From an uncultured Elusimicrobia bacterium (GTDB lineage Bacteria > Elusimicrobiota > Elusimicrobia > UBA1565 > UBA9628), in contig CAIKVT010000036.1 of NCBI GenBank assembly GCA_903830945.1, positions 124,001-188,000 on the forward strand: DNA of 64,000 bases. Reading direction: 5' to 3'. Shown piece by piece: positions 31,892 to 40,049 of this stretch (its first letter is position 1; each line of letters starts with the position of its first letter). The notes under the pieces are model-generated. The model had not been told where the DNA came from. It saw nothing but the letters and a program-made list of their open reading frames with translations, and did not search any database. Both the position numbers and the translations under genes were made by a program.

Positions 31892-33844
31892 CTACAGCTC
31901 GAGCTTCTGCAGGGCTTTGCGCACCAGCACCGCGCAGAGGAGCGCGAATGCCCCCAGGGCTATGAGCGTGCCCGGCACATCGCCCAACTTGCCCTGCAGG
32001 CGTTCTCCCAAGCCGGTGATCCCGGGCGCGAACTGCAGGATCACCAGGATCATCAGGCCTGCGATCGAGCCGCCGGCGACCAGCCCGGTTGAGTACAGCA
32101 TGCCGCTGGAGAGTTCGCTTTCGTCCGCCTGGCCGCGGAAGGCGTCGGCGATCCAGCGCATCGCGCCGCCTACGAAGATGGGGAAGGTCGTGGCGATAGG
32201 GAGATAAGCGCCTACGGCCCAGGCCAGGCCGTTGACGCCGCAGAGCTGGACGGTCAGAGACAGCGCCGCGCCTACGAAGATGTAGCCCCAGGGCAGGTCG
32301 CGAGAGAGCACGCCCTGGATGATGGTCGCCATGAGCGTGCCCTGCGGGGCGGGCAGGCGTTCGGAGCCGATAGGGCCCCAGGCGGAGTGGTGCATGCCGA
32401 TCACGGTAAAGCCCACCACGGCGACCGAGACCAGGACGCCGATGAGCAGGCCGATCTGTTGGTTGAAGGGCGTGGCGCCTACCAGGTAGCCGGTCTTGAG
32501 GTCCTGGGAGGTCGCGCCCGCGTTGGCCGCGGCGATGCAGACGATGGCGCCTACGGCCAGCGCCGCTGCCTGCGCGGCGGTCTGCCGGGACGGGTCGTTG
32601 GCCCAGCCCGCGAGCAGGAAGATGAGGCAGGTGCCCAGTAAGGTCGCGATAGTCATGCCCGAGATGGGGTTGGAGGACGATCCGATCAATCCCACGATGC
32701 GCGAGGACACCGCGACGAAGAAGAAGCCGAAGACCACGATGAGCAGGCTGACCAGGAAGTACCAAGGGAAGCCTACCGGCATCTTCTGCAGGAAGGGGAT
32801 GAGCAGAGCCATGACCAAGGAGCCAGCGGCCACCCATGTTATGGGGATGTCCCGCTCCGTGCGCAGCTTCTTGGCCGCGCCCGCGCGGCCGCGCATCTCT
32901 TTGATGGAGTCCCGCACCGAGGAGTAGATGGTGGGCAAGGTGCGCAGCAGCGTCATCATCCCGGCCATGGCGACCGCTCCGGCGCCGATGTAGCGGATGT
33001 AGGCGCGATAGATCCATTCCGCATGGTTATGAGAGTCGATCCAGCCCTGGGTAAAGCTGAGTTTGAGCAGGTCCGTCTTGATCTTGTCGTCCGGGACGAA
33101 CATGGAGAGCAGGGGGATCAGCGCCAGCCAGGAGAGGACGCTGCCCGAGATCATGATGCCGGAGAGGCGCGGCCCGATGATGTAGCCTACGCCCAGGTAC
33201 TCCGGCGTGATCTCGCTGGGCAGCATCGCATTTTTGTACACCGCGTTGGGGCCGGTGTTCAGGAGCGTGGGGACCTCCTTCCATAGCGCGAAGAGCTTGT
33301 TGAGCACCGCGTAGGCCATGGCCGTCCAGAAGCCTCCGAACACGGTCTTAGCCATCTCGCCGCCGCGCTCGCCGGCGATGAGAACCTCGGCGCAGGCGGT
33401 GCCCTCGGGGTAGGGGAGCTTGCCGTGCTCCTTGACGATCAGGGCGCGGCGCATGGGCACCATCATCAGGACGCCGATGACGCCTCCGGCCGCGGCCAGC
33501 GAGATGATCTGGACGAGGTTGAAGTACTCCTTGGCGCCGCCGCTGGCGATGAACAGGAAGGCGGGGGTGGTGAACACGACTCCGGCCGCGATGGACTCGC
33601 CGGCCGAGCCGATAGTCTGGACCATATTGTTCTCGAGGATGGTGGATTTTCCAAACCTCTTGAAGACCGCGATGGAGAGCACGGCGATGGGGATGGAGGC
33701 CGACACGGTCAGCCCGGCGCGCAGGGCGAGGTAGACGGTCACGGCGCCGAAGAGGAGGCCGAAGAGCGCGCCCAGGAGGACGGCTTTCAGCGTGAATTCG
33801 TCGACATTCGCGTCATGGGCGACGTAGGGCTTGAAGTCGGACAT
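31892..33844 (-). CDS. OPT-family oligopeptide transporter
   Basis: A 650-residue polytopic inner-membrane protein of the OPT family, which takes up small peptides or metal chelates with protons. Fifteen or more hydrophobic segments are apparent. Family strings include TLKAVLLGALFGLLFGAVTVYLALRAGLTVSASIPIAVL near the start, NNMVQTIGSAGESIAAGVVFT, LPYPEGTACAEVL, SSNPISGMTIATLLGT and CGVNGLAWAVGAYLPIATTFPIFVGG. Length is normal. AGGAG precedes the ATG. It heads an operon with the aldehyde dehydrogenase. A possible promoter motif lies at 33884-33900. The substrate, probably di- or tripeptides, cannot be specified. Confidence 0.93.
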   Translation of the reverse strand: MSDFKPYVAHDANVDEFTLKAVLLGALFGLLFGAVTVYLALRAGLTVSASIPIAVLSIAVFKRFGKSTILENNMVQTIGSAGESIAAGVVFTTPAFLFIASGGAKEYFNLVQIISLAAAGGVIGVLMMVPMRRALIVKEHGKLPYPEGTACAEVLIAGERGGEMAKTVFGGFWTAMAYAVLNKLFALWKEVPTLLNTGPNAVYKNAMLPSEITPEYLGVGYIIGPRLSGIMISGSVLSWLALIPLLSMFVPDDKIKTDLLKLSFTQGWIDSHNHAEWIYRAYIRYIGAGAVAMAGMMTLLRTLPTIYSSVRDSIKEMRGRAGAAKKLRTERDIPITWVAAGSLVMALLIPFLQKMPVGFPWYFLVSLLIVVFGFFFVAVSSRIVGLIGSSSNPISGMTIATLLGTCLIFLLAGWANDPSRQTAAQAAALAVGAIVCIAAANAGATSQDLKTGYLVGATPFNQQIGLLIGVLVSVAVVGFTVIGMHHSAWGPIGSERLPAPQGTLMATIIQGVLSRDLPWGYIFVGAALSLTVQLCGVNGLAWAVGAYLPIATTFPIFVGGAMRWIADAFRGQADESELSSGMLYSTGLVAGGSIAGLMILVILQFAPGITGLGERLQGKLGDVPGTLIALGAFALLCAVLVRKALQKLEL

Positions 33845-33883
33845 GGTGGGCTCCTGGGATGGTTTGGTCGTGAAGACGGACAG

Positions 33884-33900
33884 AGGATACCAAATTTGGC
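33884..33900 (-). promoter_or_regulatory. Possible promoter of the OPT-aldehyde dehydrogenase operon
   Basis: The minus strand reads GCCAAATTTGGTATCCT with TATCCT as the possible -10, 39 bases before the start codon. CCAAATTTGG is also a perfect 10-base palindrome. Confidence 0.35.
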
Positions 33901-33941
33901 CGGCATCCTACATCCCGCCACCGACGAGGAAACCCTGAGGC

Positions 33942-34175
33942 TTATCCAGTCGTTGGCAAACCGTCCTTGGTTTGCAGGTCCTCCCAAGCCGCTATCAGTT
34001 CCGCGGCCTCACCTGCGGTCCCGGACTTCCCCATATCCTCCAGGAGTCGGCAGAGCTCACTTGCGCGCCGGGTTCCTATGGCCCCAGTGGACCCTTTGAG
34101 AGCGTGGGCCGCCTGTGCGAGTTGCTTGGATTCCAGACCTCCTGACATAGGCCCCGCCAACCGAAAGGTCTGCAA
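33942..34175 (-). pseudogene. Orphan Hpt (histidine phosphotransfer) domain, probably truncated
   Basis: A 77-residue open frame whose residues ~15-70 match the second half of an Hpt domain: AQAAHALKGSTGAIGTRRASELCRLLEDMG, with the phospho-accepting histidine in AHALKGS. Complete Hpt domains are ~100 residues, so the first helices are missing; a stop lies just upstream in frame and the only starts are a TTG (34175) or an internal ATG. It is probably the remnant of a hybrid kinase, though a minimal functional Hpt cannot be excluded. No kinase gene flanks it. The rest of the space from 33845 to 34355 holds nothing else I can identify apart from the OPT promoter motif. Confidence 0.55.
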
Positions 34176-34355
34176 CGGGCCAGGTCAACCCGCGGCGAAT
34201 GATTCAGCGCTCTACTCGACAGACTTAGTCCCTCTTGGTGCCTGACGCAAGCCCATTTTGAAGTCCCAGCCGCTATGCTGTAAAACGTGGACTCATGGAA
34301 ATCAGTCGTCCGATATTTTGTAGAGTCCCCATCAACATCCAATGACCTTGGGAAC

Positions 34356-36134
34356 ATGAAAAAAGCATTCGATCTTTTCCTTCCGCCTTTCGTGGACACT
34401 TCTCGCGTAAAACCTCGCGAGATGCTTTATGTCGCCCATGAAGCTCCCCCCTGGCCCACAGTCCTTCTCGCCGGGCTCCAGCATGCCCTAGTCGCCATGA
34501 TGCTGGTCGTCTATCTGGTGATCGCCGGCACTGATATCGGATTGACCTCTGGAGCACTGCGGGGCTTTGTCACGCTGGGTGTCTTGATCATGGGGTTGGG
34601 CACTCTCTTGAACGGACTGACTACGCGGGTCAGCGCCGGTCACCTGCTCGTCGTCATCCCCGGCACCATGACCATGATGGTCTTCATCCCCGTGGCTAAA
34701 ACTCTCGGATTGGGTGCGGCCGCCGGCGGCGTCTTCATCGCCGGCATCGTCGTCTTCTTCCTGGGACGATTTCTACCCCGGCTGCGGGCCCTCTTCCCAC
34801 CGGAGGTAACCGGCGTCCTTCTTCTGCTCCTGGGAATGAGTCTTCTGCCGGGCGGCGTGCGGCGTTGCGCTGGACTTTCGGAGGGAGGTGGTGCCCCCGT
34901 CCAGATGGATCATGTCCTCATCGCCATCGCCGCCTTGGGGACGATTACTTCCGTGGCGGTCTGGGGATCGGCTCGCTTTCGCGTCCTTAGCCTGGGCATG
35001 GGCGCGGCGGCCGGTCTTCTGGCGGCTGCTCTCACGGGGCACTTCGGCGCCAGGCAGTTGGCTGCCGTAGCTGGACAGCCGCTCTTCTCTCTTCCCGTCG
35101 GGGATTATCCGTTCCCGATGTTGGCCTGGGTTCCGGGCGCCATCATCCCACTGGTCTTTTGCAGCGTGATCGGCGCCGTGGACGAGCTGGGCTGCGGCGT
35201 GGTCATAGATCGGATGAACAACGACGAGTGGCGGCGGCCGGACATGCCGATGCTCGGTCGGCTCCTGAGCGGCAACGGCATCTGTCTCTGTTTGAGCGGC
35301 CTGGCAGGCACGCTGACGACCGGCTGTTCGTCGGCTCATCTCGGCCTTGCTCACGCGACCGGCGTCGCGGCCCGGCGGGTGGCGGCGGCCACGGGGCTTC
35401 TGCTTATCTTGGCCGCTTTCCTGCCGCGGTTGGCTACGTTCATCATCATGCTGCCCGCAGCGGTGGTGGGCGCGATAATGGTCTACGCCGCGGCCTACAT
35501 GATGGTCTCCGGAGCGGAGCTTGTCCTGGCGCGCCTTCTTAACGGCCGCCGCCGAGCGACGGTGGGCCTCGGCTTGGCCGCCGGGATGGCGGTGATGCTC
35601 GTTCCCGAGCTGACCGCGTCGGTCCCCCTCGATCTCAAGCCGCTATTCGGCTCCGGCATCCTCGTCGGCGTCTCGATGGCCATGGCGCTCAACCTTGTGT
35701 TCCGCATCGGTATGTCCCGAAGCGGCGAGCTTGAGCTCGGGGGGAAGAACCCGGCCGAGCAGGCGGCGCGCTTCCTGGAGGACTGCGGGTCGGCGTGGGG
35801 CGCGCGGCGCGACGTCATCACCCGCGCCGGGTTGGTGGCAGGCGAGGCGCTGGAGGCGCTGGCTGTGGCCGGGCTGATGAAAGGCGCGGCGCGGCTGAGC
35901 GCCAGCTTCGACGAGAATCGTCTGCTCCTGACGCTCGATTATCCAGGCCGGGCCTGGCAGCCGGCTGAAGTCCGGCCCGTGGTCTTGGACGCATGGCTCG
36001 ACAAGGGAGGCGGCTTCGAGCTCAACGAGACGATGAGGACCGTCTCATCGAACCTGATCTGCAGCCTGGCCGACCGCGTCGAGAGCGGAGAGCAGGACGG
36101 ACGAGGGCGTCTGCGGCTCATCTTCGACCATTAA
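34356..36134 (+). CDS. NCS2-family nucleobase permease with C-terminal ATPase-like extension
   Basis: A 592-residue protein. Residues ~20-450 are a nucleobase:cation symporter-2 permease (uracil/xanthine/urate family) with about 12-14 membrane segments; LLAGLQHALVAMMLVVYLVIAG at the start and the GNGICLCLSGLAGTLTTG region are typical. NCS2 proteins import purines or pyrimidines with H+ or Na+. Residues ~455-592 are an extra soluble domain, beginning AEQAARFLEDCGSAWGARRDVI, that resembles the GHKL/HATPase fold of RsbW-type proteins (AGEALEALAVAGL in place of the N-box). The N-box asparagine seems absent, so ATP binding is doubtful. I chose ATG 34356, which suits the family N-terminus; the frame is open to 34287. 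It diverges from nearby transport genes and faces the molybdenum-hydroxylase cluster. Confidence 0.85.
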   Translation: MKKAFDLFLPPFVDTSRVKPREMLYVAHEAPPWPTVLLAGLQHALVAMMLVVYLVIAGTDIGLTSGALRGFVTLGVLIMGLGTLLNGLTTRVSAGHLLVVIPGTMTMMVFIPVAKTLGLGAAAGGVFIAGIVVFFLGRFLPRLRALFPPEVTGVLLLLLGMSLLPGGVRRCAGLSEGGGAPVQMDHVLIAIAALGTITSVAVWGSARFRVLSLGMGAAAGLLAAALTGHFGARQLAAVAGQPLFSLPVGDYPFPMLAWVPGAIIPLVFCSVIGAVDELGCGVVIDRMNNDEWRRPDMPMLGRLLSGNGICLCLSGLAGTLTTGCSSAHLGLAHATGVAARRVAAATGLLLILAAFLPRLATFIIMLPAAVVGAIMVYAAAYMMVSGAELVLARLLNGRRRATVGLGLAAGMAVMLVPELTASVPLDLKPLFGSGILVGVSMAMALNLVFRIGMSRSGELELGGKNPAEQAARFLEDCGSAWGARRDVITRAGLVAGEALEALAVAGLMKGAARLSASFDENRLLLTLDYPGRAWQPAEVRPVVLDAWLDKGGGFELNETMRTVSSNLICSLADRVESGEQDGRGRLRLIFDH

Positions 36135-36274
36135 AGGCGCAAGGAGCGCTTGTCGACGGATGTGACGGACTCAGGCGCGGCGGCCCGGCCCCGGTCAAGC
36201 TCAACAGCGACTAGCCGGTTGGGCAGAACAAAGAGGGGTTATTTCTCCTGCAACTTGAACGGCCCCCAGAGGGG

Positions 36275-36736
36275 CTACTTCTTGGCCGCGGCTTCGATGG
36301 CCTCGATGATGGGCGAATAGCCCGTGCAGCGGCACAGATTTCCCGCGATGGCTTCCTGGATCTCCTCGCGGACCGGATGCGGGTTGTTCTGCAGGAGCTC
36401 GGTCGCGGCCAGCACCATTCCCGGGGCGCAGAAGCCGCACTGGAAGGAGCTGCGGTCCACGAAGGACTTCTGGAGCTTGGTCGGACCGTCCTTGGATATC
36501 CCTTCCAAGGTCACGACCTCGCCGCCGTCGGCCTCGATGGCCAGGACCAGGCAGGAGCGCACCGTGCGCCCGTTCAAGAATACCGTGCAGGTGCCGCAGT
36601 CGCCGCGGTCGCAGCCCACCTTGGGGCTCTTGACGCCGAGCTTGTCGCGCAGAACGTCGATGAGCACGTCGTTGGGCTCCACATCCGCGCGGCGCGAGAT
36701 GCCGTTGAGCTTGAGCTGGATGCTTGTCTTGGTCAT
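36275..36736 (-). CDS. Xanthine dehydrogenase-family 2Fe-2S subunit
   Basis: A 153-residue iron-sulfur subunit of a molybdenum hydroxylase, carrying electrons from the molybdenum site to FAD. The plant-ferredoxin-like cluster is bound by GCDRGDCGTCTVFLNG plus the cysteine in RSCL, and the second cluster by QCGFCAPGM and NLCRCTGY. Length is typical. Its start overlaps the FAD-subunit stop by four bases (ATGA), so the two are translationally coupled. It is the last gene of the cluster AllG - cyclase - FAD subunit - Fe-S subunit on the minus strand. Its large subunit is probably the gene at 26959-29406. Confidence 0.94.
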   Translation of the reverse strand: MTKTSIQLKLNGISRRADVEPNDVLIDVLRDKLGVKSPKVGCDRGDCGTCTVFLNGRTVRSCLVLAIEADGGEVVTLEGISKDGPTKLQKSFVDRSSFQCGFCAPGMVLAATELLQNNPHPVREEIQEAIAGNLCRCTGYSPIIEAIEAAAKK

Positions 36737-37623
36737 AGGACGCTCACTCCATAAGCCGGGCCTTTGCCCGCGAGCCTCGCCGCCGCGGTCTTGAGTCCCC
36801 GCTCGAGCATGACCTGGGCCATGTGCAGACGGTACTCGGAGCTGGCTCTGATGTCGGTGATGGGGGATATCTCCTTAACGACCAAGGTCTTGGCCTTGGC
36901 GATGAGCGCTTCCGAAAGCTTCTTGCTTTTTAAAAGCGCTTCGATCTTTTCGGCGCGCTTGGCGATCGGACCCACGGCGCAGAAGGCGAGCTTCCAGAGG
37001 TTGCCTTCCTCGGCCAGGACCGCCAGGCCCACCTGGGCCAGGTCCTCTCCCCGGTAACGCCCAAGCTTGACGTAGCAGCCGGCCGACTTTTTCTTGGGCA
37101 GGGGCAGCTCGACTGCGGTTACGAGTTCGTCGGGAAGAAGAGCCGTGCGTTTGGGGCCCGTGAACCACTCTGACAGCGGGATCTTGCGCTCCTCGACAGG
37201 GCCGCGCGTGTGCACGCAGGCGTCATAGACGAGCAAGGCTGGAGCTCCGTCGAGGGATGGCACCGCGGAGCAGAGGTTGCCCACGAGCGTGGCGCGGTTG
37301 CGCACCCCGCAGGAAGCCACCGTGCGCGAGGCTTCCCAGAGCGCGGGAAAGCGCTCTTTGACCAGGCCGGACTCGATAAGTTCCGTGAAAGTGACGCGGG
37401 CCCCGATGGAGAGCGTGTCGTTCTTGACGTCGAGGTGCCAGAGTTCCGGGATGCCCTTGATGTCGATGACCGCTTCCGGGGTCTTCATCCCTTCCTTGAG
37501 CCAGACGATGAGGTCGGTGCCTCCGGCCAGGAGCTGGGCCCGGCCTTGATAGCGGGAGAGCAGGCCTGTGGCCTCAGACAAGTCCTTGGGCTTATGGTAC
37601 TCGAAGTCGGTCGCTATGGGCAT
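36733..37623 (-). CDS. Xanthine dehydrogenase-family FAD-binding subunit
   Basis: A 296-residue FAD subunit of the CoxM/XdhB type, which passes electrons from the Fe-S clusters to NAD+ or another acceptor. The N-terminal YHKPKDLSEATGLL, the FAD pyrophosphate loop QLLAGGTDLIVWLKEG, ATLVGNLCSAVPSLDGAPALLVYDA and the C-terminal CO-dehydrogenase-flavoprotein domain (YVKLGRYRGEDLAQVGLAVL) are all present. It begins 9 bases after the cyclase stop and overlaps the Fe-S subunit by four bases. Confidence 0.93.
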   Translation of the reverse strand: MPIATDFEYHKPKDLSEATGLLSRYQGRAQLLAGGTDLIVWLKEGMKTPEAVIDIKGIPELWHLDVKNDTLSIGARVTFTELIESGLVKERFPALWEASRTVASCGVRNRATLVGNLCSAVPSLDGAPALLVYDACVHTRGPVEERKIPLSEWFTGPKRTALLPDELVTAVELPLPKKKSAGCYVKLGRYRGEDLAQVGLAVLAEEGNLWKLAFCAVGPIAKRAEKIEALLKSKKLSEALIAKAKTLVVKEISPITDIRASSEYRLHMAQVMLERGLKTAAARLAGKGPAYGVSVL

Positions 37624-37632
37624 GCAGTCTCC

Positions 37633-38445
37633 TTACGGCGCCCAAGCCACGATGCGGCACATGGCGCTCTCCAGTTCGATGCCGCGCAGGGGGAAGCAGC
37701 CGATGTAGGCGCGCTTATTGGAAAGTTTCTCGATGTCGCCTCCCAGGTTCTCGGCGTGCACGATCTTCTTCGGGAAGAGCACCAAATGCATCACCTGGTA
37801 GTAGGTCTTGAGGGGGAACATCTCGTCCCAGGATTTTCCGTAGTCTTGTTGGAGCTTCTCATCCGCCTCGGTGAAGGACTTGGGATGCCAGTTGCGGATG
37901 ATGGTGTTCATGGGATGGTCCGCGCTGCCGCAGTCGACGCCGATCCACTTGAACTTCATCTCCAGGCACCACTTGTGGAAGCTCGGGCCCGGGCCCGGGT
38001 GCTTGACGAAGTAGCGCAGCTCGTCGGATTTTGGCTGGTCCCAGGCAAAGCGGTGATACCCTGTGTTGATGATGAGGATGTCGCCCTTCTTGATGTCTAC
38101 CTTGCTCTTGAGAAGGTCAGGCTCGTAGAGGCCGTAGTCGCTCATCTCCTTGGAGATGTCCACCACCGCGCCTGGACCTACCCACTCGGCCATGGGGACC
38201 TGCCCGATGGAGCGTCCGCTGGCGTGGAAGTGGATCTCGCCGTCCATGTGCGTGCCTACGTGGTTGGAGGTGGTGATGACCTGGCCGTTGGCGCCCTGGC
38301 CCATGTGGGCGCCCGCGATGCGCTTGAAGTACTGCACCGAAAGCGGGATGTAGCTGGGCCAGGGCGGGGTGTGCACGCTCAGGCGCTGGGTGAGGTCGTA
38401 CATCTTGATCTTTCCCATCAGGTTGATGAAGTCGTTGGTCTTCAT
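37633..38445 (-). CDS. Cyclase-family metal-dependent hydrolase
   Basis: A 270-residue member of the 'putative cyclase' family (PF04199), which includes kynurenine formamidase and isatin hydrolase; these use divalent metal to hydrolyse cyclic or linear amides. The metal-binding signature NHVGTHMDGEIHFHASG (HxGTHxD type) is intact, and the N-terminal YDLTQRLSVHTPPWP is typical. No signal peptide. It starts 3 bases after the AllG-like gene and is followed 9 bases on by the hydroxylase FAD subunit, so all four are one operon. A plausible job is opening a ring that the molybdenum hydroxylase has oxidised, or hydrolysing its product; this is inferred from context. Confidence 0.86.
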   Translation of the reverse strand: MKTNDFINLMGKIKMYDLTQRLSVHTPPWPSYIPLSVQYFKRIAGAHMGQGANGQVITTSNHVGTHMDGEIHFHASGRSIGQVPMAEWVGPGAVVDISKEMSDYGLYEPDLLKSKVDIKKGDILIINTGYHRFAWDQPKSDELRYFVKHPGPGPSFHKWCLEMKFKWIGVDCGSADHPMNTIIRNWHPKSFTEADEKLQQDYGKSWDEMFPLKTYYQVMHLVLFPKKIVHAENLGGDIEKLSNKRAYIGCFPLRGIELESAMCRIVAWAP

Positions 38446-38448
38446 AAG

Positions 38449-39855
38449 CTACCCCCTAAGTTTTTTCGCGAGGCCGATGAGTGCTTTCTGGAACGGCTCC
38501 GGCGGGGCCGAGAGGATGCCCGCGCCGACCTGGCCGATGCCGGGCTCGCGGTGGGCCACCCCCGTGTCGATCACGGGGAAGATGCCCTTTTCCAGCACCT
38601 TGATCGCGTCAATGCCCGTGGGGCTGCCGCGGAAATTCAGGGCCGGGATCTGGTAGACGTTGTTCTCGGCCTCGGTGATCTCGTACATCGCGCGCGTGAA
38701 GTTGACCGCGTCGGCCGCGCTGCCGCCTACGAACTGCACGATGGCCGGGGAGGCGGCGATGGCGAAGCCGCCAAGGCCGTTGGTTTCGGTGATGGCGGAG
38801 TCGCCGATGTCCGGGTTGGCGTCGGCCTTTGTAAATCCAGGGAAGAACAGTGCGTCCGGGACGGGGGCGGGCCCAGTGAACCACTCGTCGCCAGTGCCGG
38901 AGAGCTGGATGCCGAAATCCGTGCCGTTGCGCGCCATGGCCACCAGCAGGGAACTCTCGGGGATGTCCCGCGCCGCGTCCAAGGACACCTTGCTGGCGGG
39001 CATGGAGAGGTTGAGGAAGAAGTGGTCGTTGCCATTGATGAACTCGAGGACCGTGGCCGCGGTCTCCGGGTCCGGCGCGGTGCGCACCACCGCGGGCGCG
39101 AGCGCGCGGTAGAACAGGGACGTCGCGGCCCGGTTGCGGTTATGGACCTCGTCGCCCATGTGCAGTGCCTGGGCGATGATGTTCTTCAAGTCCACCTTGC
39201 CGACCTTGGCCACGGCCTTCTTGAGGACGGGATAAAGGACCGTCTCCATCCATTTGAGCTTCTTGACCACGTCCGGGCCGTAGGCGCCGTAGCGCAGGAC
39301 CTTGCCTAGGCCTTCGTTCATGGTGCAGTAGCCCAGGTTGCCGTGTTCCTCGTTCTTGAGCACGAACACGGGCATGGAGGCCGAGATCACGCCGGCCATG
39401 GGGCCGACGGCGGAGTGCTCGTGGCAGGGGGAGAACCCGATATCTCCGGAAGCGGCGAGCTTGATCGCCTCATCCGGGCTCTGGGCCAGGCCTTCGTAGA
39501 TGAGCGCGCCCATGACCGCGCCGCGCATGGGGCCGCACATGCGCTCCCATGTGATGGGCGGCCCGGCGTGGAGGAGGAGATTCTTCTTCATGCCGGGGAT
39601 GACGTCGAGCGCCTTCTCGAGGCCGATGAGCACCGGCTTGGCCGAGAGCACCTTGGCCGCGGCTTTGGCGTTGGCTTTGGCGATGGCGTCGGCCTTGTCC
39701 CGGACCGTCTGGAGCGCGCCCGCATCCGCCGCGACCGGCGGCCGCCAGTCCACTTGGACGGACGGCGCGTGGCAATGATCCAGACTTTTCTTGAAGGATT
39801 CCAGGCCGATGTTGATGACCTTGAGTTCGTCTTGGAAGAGGTCCTTGATGGGCAT
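38449..39855 (-). CDS. allG: DUF1116 protein, AllG-like oxamate carbamoyltransferase subunit
   Basis: A 468-residue DUF1116-family protein, homologous to E. coli YlbE/AllG. AllF, AllG and AllH together form the oxamate carbamoyltransferase that ends anaerobic allantoin breakdown by making carbamoyl phosphate and oxamate. Characteristic segments include GPPITWERMCGPMRGAVMGALIYEGLA and QALHMGDEVHNRNRAATSLFYRALAP. AllF- and AllH-like genes lie to the right on the same strand, separated by an opposite-strand kinase gene. The TGTTATAAT element 8 bases before the ATG suggests a transcript with almost no leader. The true substrate here may be oxamate or another carbamoyl compound. Confidence 0.82.
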   Translation of the reverse strand: MPIKDLFQDELKVINIGLESFKKSLDHCHAPSVQVDWRPPVAADAGALQTVRDKADAIAKANAKAAAKVLSAKPVLIGLEKALDVIPGMKKNLLLHAGPPITWERMCGPMRGAVMGALIYEGLAQSPDEAIKLAASGDIGFSPCHEHSAVGPMAGVISASMPVFVLKNEEHGNLGYCTMNEGLGKVLRYGAYGPDVVKKLKWMETVLYPVLKKAVAKVGKVDLKNIIAQALHMGDEVHNRNRAATSLFYRALAPAVVRTAPDPETAATVLEFINGNDHFFLNLSMPASKVSLDAARDIPESSLLVAMARNGTDFGIQLSGTGDEWFTGPAPVPDALFFPGFTKADANPDIGDSAITETNGLGGFAIAASPAIVQFVGGSAADAVNFTRAMYEITEAENNVYQIPALNFRGSPTGIDAIKVLEKGIFPVIDTGVAHREPGIGQVGAGILSAPPEPFQKALIGLAKKLRG

Positions 39856-39863
39856 CGTTTTCG

Positions 39864-39879
39864 ATTATAACACTTTGGC
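39864..39879 (-). promoter_or_regulatory. Extended -10 promoter of the allG-cyclase-hydroxylase operon
   Basis: On the minus strand GCCAAAGTGTTATAAT contains an extended -10, TGTTATAAT, ending 8 bases before the allG start codon; there is no matching -35. Transcription would start at or next to the ATG. Confidence 0.45.
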
Positions 39880-39930
39880 GGCGGGGCGGTGGGGTGGCCG
39901 GTAGGAAATCCTCATAGGGCTAAATAGGTC

Positions 39931-39959
39931 TTGAAATCCCAGCGAATTCGACCTATACT
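39931..39959 (+). promoter_or_regulatory. Sigma70-like promoter of the hybrid kinase gene
   Basis: TTGAAA (39931-39936) and TATACT (39954-39959) are 17 bases apart. The predicted leader is about 84 bases. AGGGCTAAATAGGTC directly upstream (39916-39930) resembles boxes near two other promoters in this window. Confidence 0.7.
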
Positions 39960-40049
39960 TCTGGAAGTGGCGGGGGGCCATCATGGTATTGTCTCGCCTG
40001 CTCCCCCTCTCTCCTTCCCGCCACGAAACGCCGCAGGTCGGGCAGCCTG

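Noticed and set aside
37210..39309. A 699-codon open frame on the plus strand
   Set aside because: It runs antisense to the FAD subunit, cyclase and allG genes, which are clear family members; in GC-rich DNA the opposite strand often stays open.
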